Source: an uncultured Bacteroidota bacterium (GTDB taxonomy: Bacteria; Bacteroidota; Bacteroidia; Chitinophagales; Chitinophagaceae). From it: a stretch of DNA of 7,537 nucleotides. The notes under the pieces are model-generated. The model worked only from the letters and a program-made list of their open reading frames with translations. It did no database searches and was not told where the DNA came from. The translations under genes and the position numbers were made by a program. Within the stretch, counting starts at the first letter, position 1. Each line of letters starts with the position of its first letter. The DNA lies in assembly GCA_903851455.1 (NCBI GenBank), contig CAINOM010000580.1, positions 1-7,537 on the forward strand. The letters are read 5' to 3'. Positions 6,198 to 7,537 of the stretch are shown here, piece after piece.

Positions 6198-7463
6198 ATG
6201 ATAGACGTTCTGTTGGGGTTGCAGTGGGGGGATGAAGGCAAAGGAAAAATTGTTGACTACCTGGCCGCTCAATACGACATTATTGCAAGGTTCCAGGGAG
6301 GTCCTAATGCGGGCCATACCTTATACCTTGATGGGAACAAAGTGGTGTTGCATACAATACCGTCCGGTGTGTTCCAGAAGCATTGCCTTAACCTTATAGG
6401 CAATGGTGTGGTTATCGATCCCGTGACATTGCAGCATGAAATCAAGAAGATACAGCCATTGTGCCCCGATCTGCTGGAGCGCTTGTTTGTATCTCAGCGT
6501 GCACACCTGATACTGCCCACACACCGTGCGCTTGATGCAGCGTCTGAGGCATCTAAGGGTGATGATAAAATAGGATCTACCCTTAAAGGTATAGGGCCGG
6601 CTTATATGGACAAGACAGGCAGAAATGGCCTGAGGGTAGGGGATATACTGAGCAAGAATTTTAAAGACAAATACAACAAGCTTACACAAAAACATTTGCA
6701 GCTACTGGGCCAGTACAGCAACACCGTTGACTGGAAGCAATGGGAGCAGCCGTTCTTTGAGGCCGTTGAGTTTATGCGTTCATTGCAGATCGTGAATGGT
6801 GAATACTGGTTGGATAACCATATTCATAACGGTAAGAAAGTGCTTGCAGAAGGAGCACAAGGTAGTATGCTGGATATTGATTTTGGTACCTATCCTTTTG
6901 TGACCTCTTCCAATACTATTGCCGCCGGTGTATGTAATGGATTAGGTGTTGCTCCATCGCGTGTTGGTGAGGTATATGGTATCACGAAAGCTTATTGTAC
7001 CCGTGTTGGCGGCGGCCCGTTCCCTACGGAGCTGCTCGATGAGACCGGTGAGGCATTGCGTGCCGCAGGCGCGGAATTTGGCGCAACTACAGGCCGGCCG
7101 AGGCGTTGTGGGTGGATAGATCTTGTTGCGTTAAGGTATGCAGTGATGCTGAGTGGCGTGACAAAACTTATCATCACCAAAGCCGATGTCCTTGATAATT
7201 TTAATCCGATAAAAGCAGCCGTTAGTTACCTTGCGGATGGTAAGGAAACAAAGGAGTTGCCTTATGATCTTTGCGATAAGGATATAGTGCCGGTTTACCA
7301 GTCATTTGCAGGCTGGGATACCCCGGTAAGCACTTGCAGCAAATACGATGAACTGCCGCAGGTATTCAAAGATTATTGCCGCTTTGTCGAGAATTATTTG
7401 CAAACCAAGATCGCGTTTATTTCCAATGGTACCGGGCGCGATCAGTTACTGACTGTTTCTTAA
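6198..7463 (+). CDS. purA: Adenylosuccinate synthetase
   Basis: This enzyme catalyses the first committed step from IMP to AMP: IMP + aspartate + GTP give adenylosuccinate + GDP + phosphate, in the cytoplasm. The 421 residues are full length for the bacterial family, and all landmark motifs are present. These are the GTP/IMP loop QWGDEGKGK (9-17) with the catalytic Asp12, GGPNAGH (34-40) with the catalytic His40, IGSTLKGIGPAY (125-136), EGAQGSMLDIDFGTYPFVTSS (218-238), CTRVGGGPFPTEL (267-279), the aspartate-binding loop region TTGRPRRCGW (297-306), TKAD (327-330) for guanine recognition and NGTGRDQ (410-416) near the C-terminus. No key residue is missing. The ATG at 6198 gives a short N-terminus (MIDVLLGLQWGD), as expected. 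The gene follows the SPFH gene after a 180-base gap with its own promoter-like element, so it is probably transcribed separately. No other purine gene is in the window. Confidence 0.98.
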   Translation: MIDVLLGLQWGDEGKGKIVDYLAAQYDIIARFQGGPNAGHTLYLDGNKVVLHTIPSGVFQKHCLNLIGNGVVIDPVTLQHEIKKIQPLCPDLLERLFVSQRAHLILPTHRALDAASEASKGDDKIGSTLKGIGPAYMDKTGRNGLRVGDILSKNFKDKYNKLTQKHLQLLGQYSNTVDWKQWEQPFFEAVEFMRSLQIVNGEYWLDNHIHNGKKVLAEGAQGSMLDIDFGTYPFVTSSNTIAAGVCNGLGVAPSRVGEVYGITKAYCTRVGGGPFPTELLDETGEALRAAGAEFGATTGRPRRCGWIDLVALRYAVMLSGVTKLIITKADVLDNFNPIKAAVSYLADGKETKELPYDLCDKDIVPVYQSFAGWDTPVSTCSKYDELPQVFKDYCRFVENYLQTKIAFISNGTGRDQLLTVS

Positions 7464-7479
7464 AAAAAATATATTTTTT
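7464..7479 (+). terminator. AT-only palindrome after purA, possible weak terminator
   Basis: Immediately after the purA stop, a 16-base A/T-only perfect palindrome (six A, TATA, six T) occurs. It could fold to a weak hairpin with a T-run, but with no G/C pairs it is a poor intrinsic terminator. The rest of the window end (7480-7537) is AT-rich with a five-pair TTTGG/CCAAA inverted repeat (7493-7510) and no visible gene. Confidence 0.25.
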
Positions 7480-7537
7480 ACACAAAAAAAAATTTGGCAA
7501 TTTCACCAAACTGTTAAAATTTTACGTCATCAAGCAA

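Overview
The window looks like ordinary chromosomal DNA from a member of the Bacteroidota, probably a Chitinophagia/Sphingobacteriia-type organism (the class is an inference). The phylum call rests on three things: a small IPExxxVDY-type protein, which as far as I know is confined to this phylum; a large membrane protein of the DUF2723 (GT-C fold) family in its bacteroidetal form; and promoter-like sequences of the Bacteroidota type (TAnnTTTG), with A/T-rich leaders that mostly lack Shine-Dalgarno sequences.

Layout: (1) 64-861 (+) encodes an unrecognised lipoprotein with a calcium-loop-like DxNxDGxxD motif and a cysteine-rich C-terminal half. (2) 899-937 is a near-perfect GC-core hairpin between two convergent genes, most simply a bidirectional terminator. 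(3) 961-4311 (-) encodes a 1116-residue DUF2723 protein: a multi-pass membrane part, a large extracytoplasmic part, three 56-residue TPR-like repeats and a Q7 tail. Its promoter is probably at 4333-4361. (4) 4312-4489 is a spacer holding that promoter, a tandem AGGTTAAT repeat and a run of four phased AGGAT units that resembles a dispersed repeat. (5) 4490-4924 (-) encodes the IPExxxVDY-family protein. (6) 5079-6017 (+), divergent from it, encodes a membrane-anchored SPFH/band 7 (stomatin/HIR-like) protein. (7) 6198-7463 (+) encodes a complete adenylosuccinate synthetase (purA), preceded by a 180-base AT-rich leader with a TACTTTTG promoter element. The last 74 bases are AT-rich and non-coding as far as can be seen.

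The genes do not form one pathway. purA is housekeeping purine synthesis. The DUF2723 protein is probably an envelope glycosyltransferase that uses a lipid-linked sugar. The SPFH protein is a membrane-organising scaffold. The lipoprotein and the IPExxxVDY protein have no established function. I see no prophage, transposase, CRISPR array, RNA gene or defence system, and nothing that supports an undescribed multi-gene system. The points most worth a second look are the exact 56-residue periodicity in the DUF2723 C-terminus, the phased AGGAT repeat at 4405-4434, and the orphan cysteine-rich lipoprotein.
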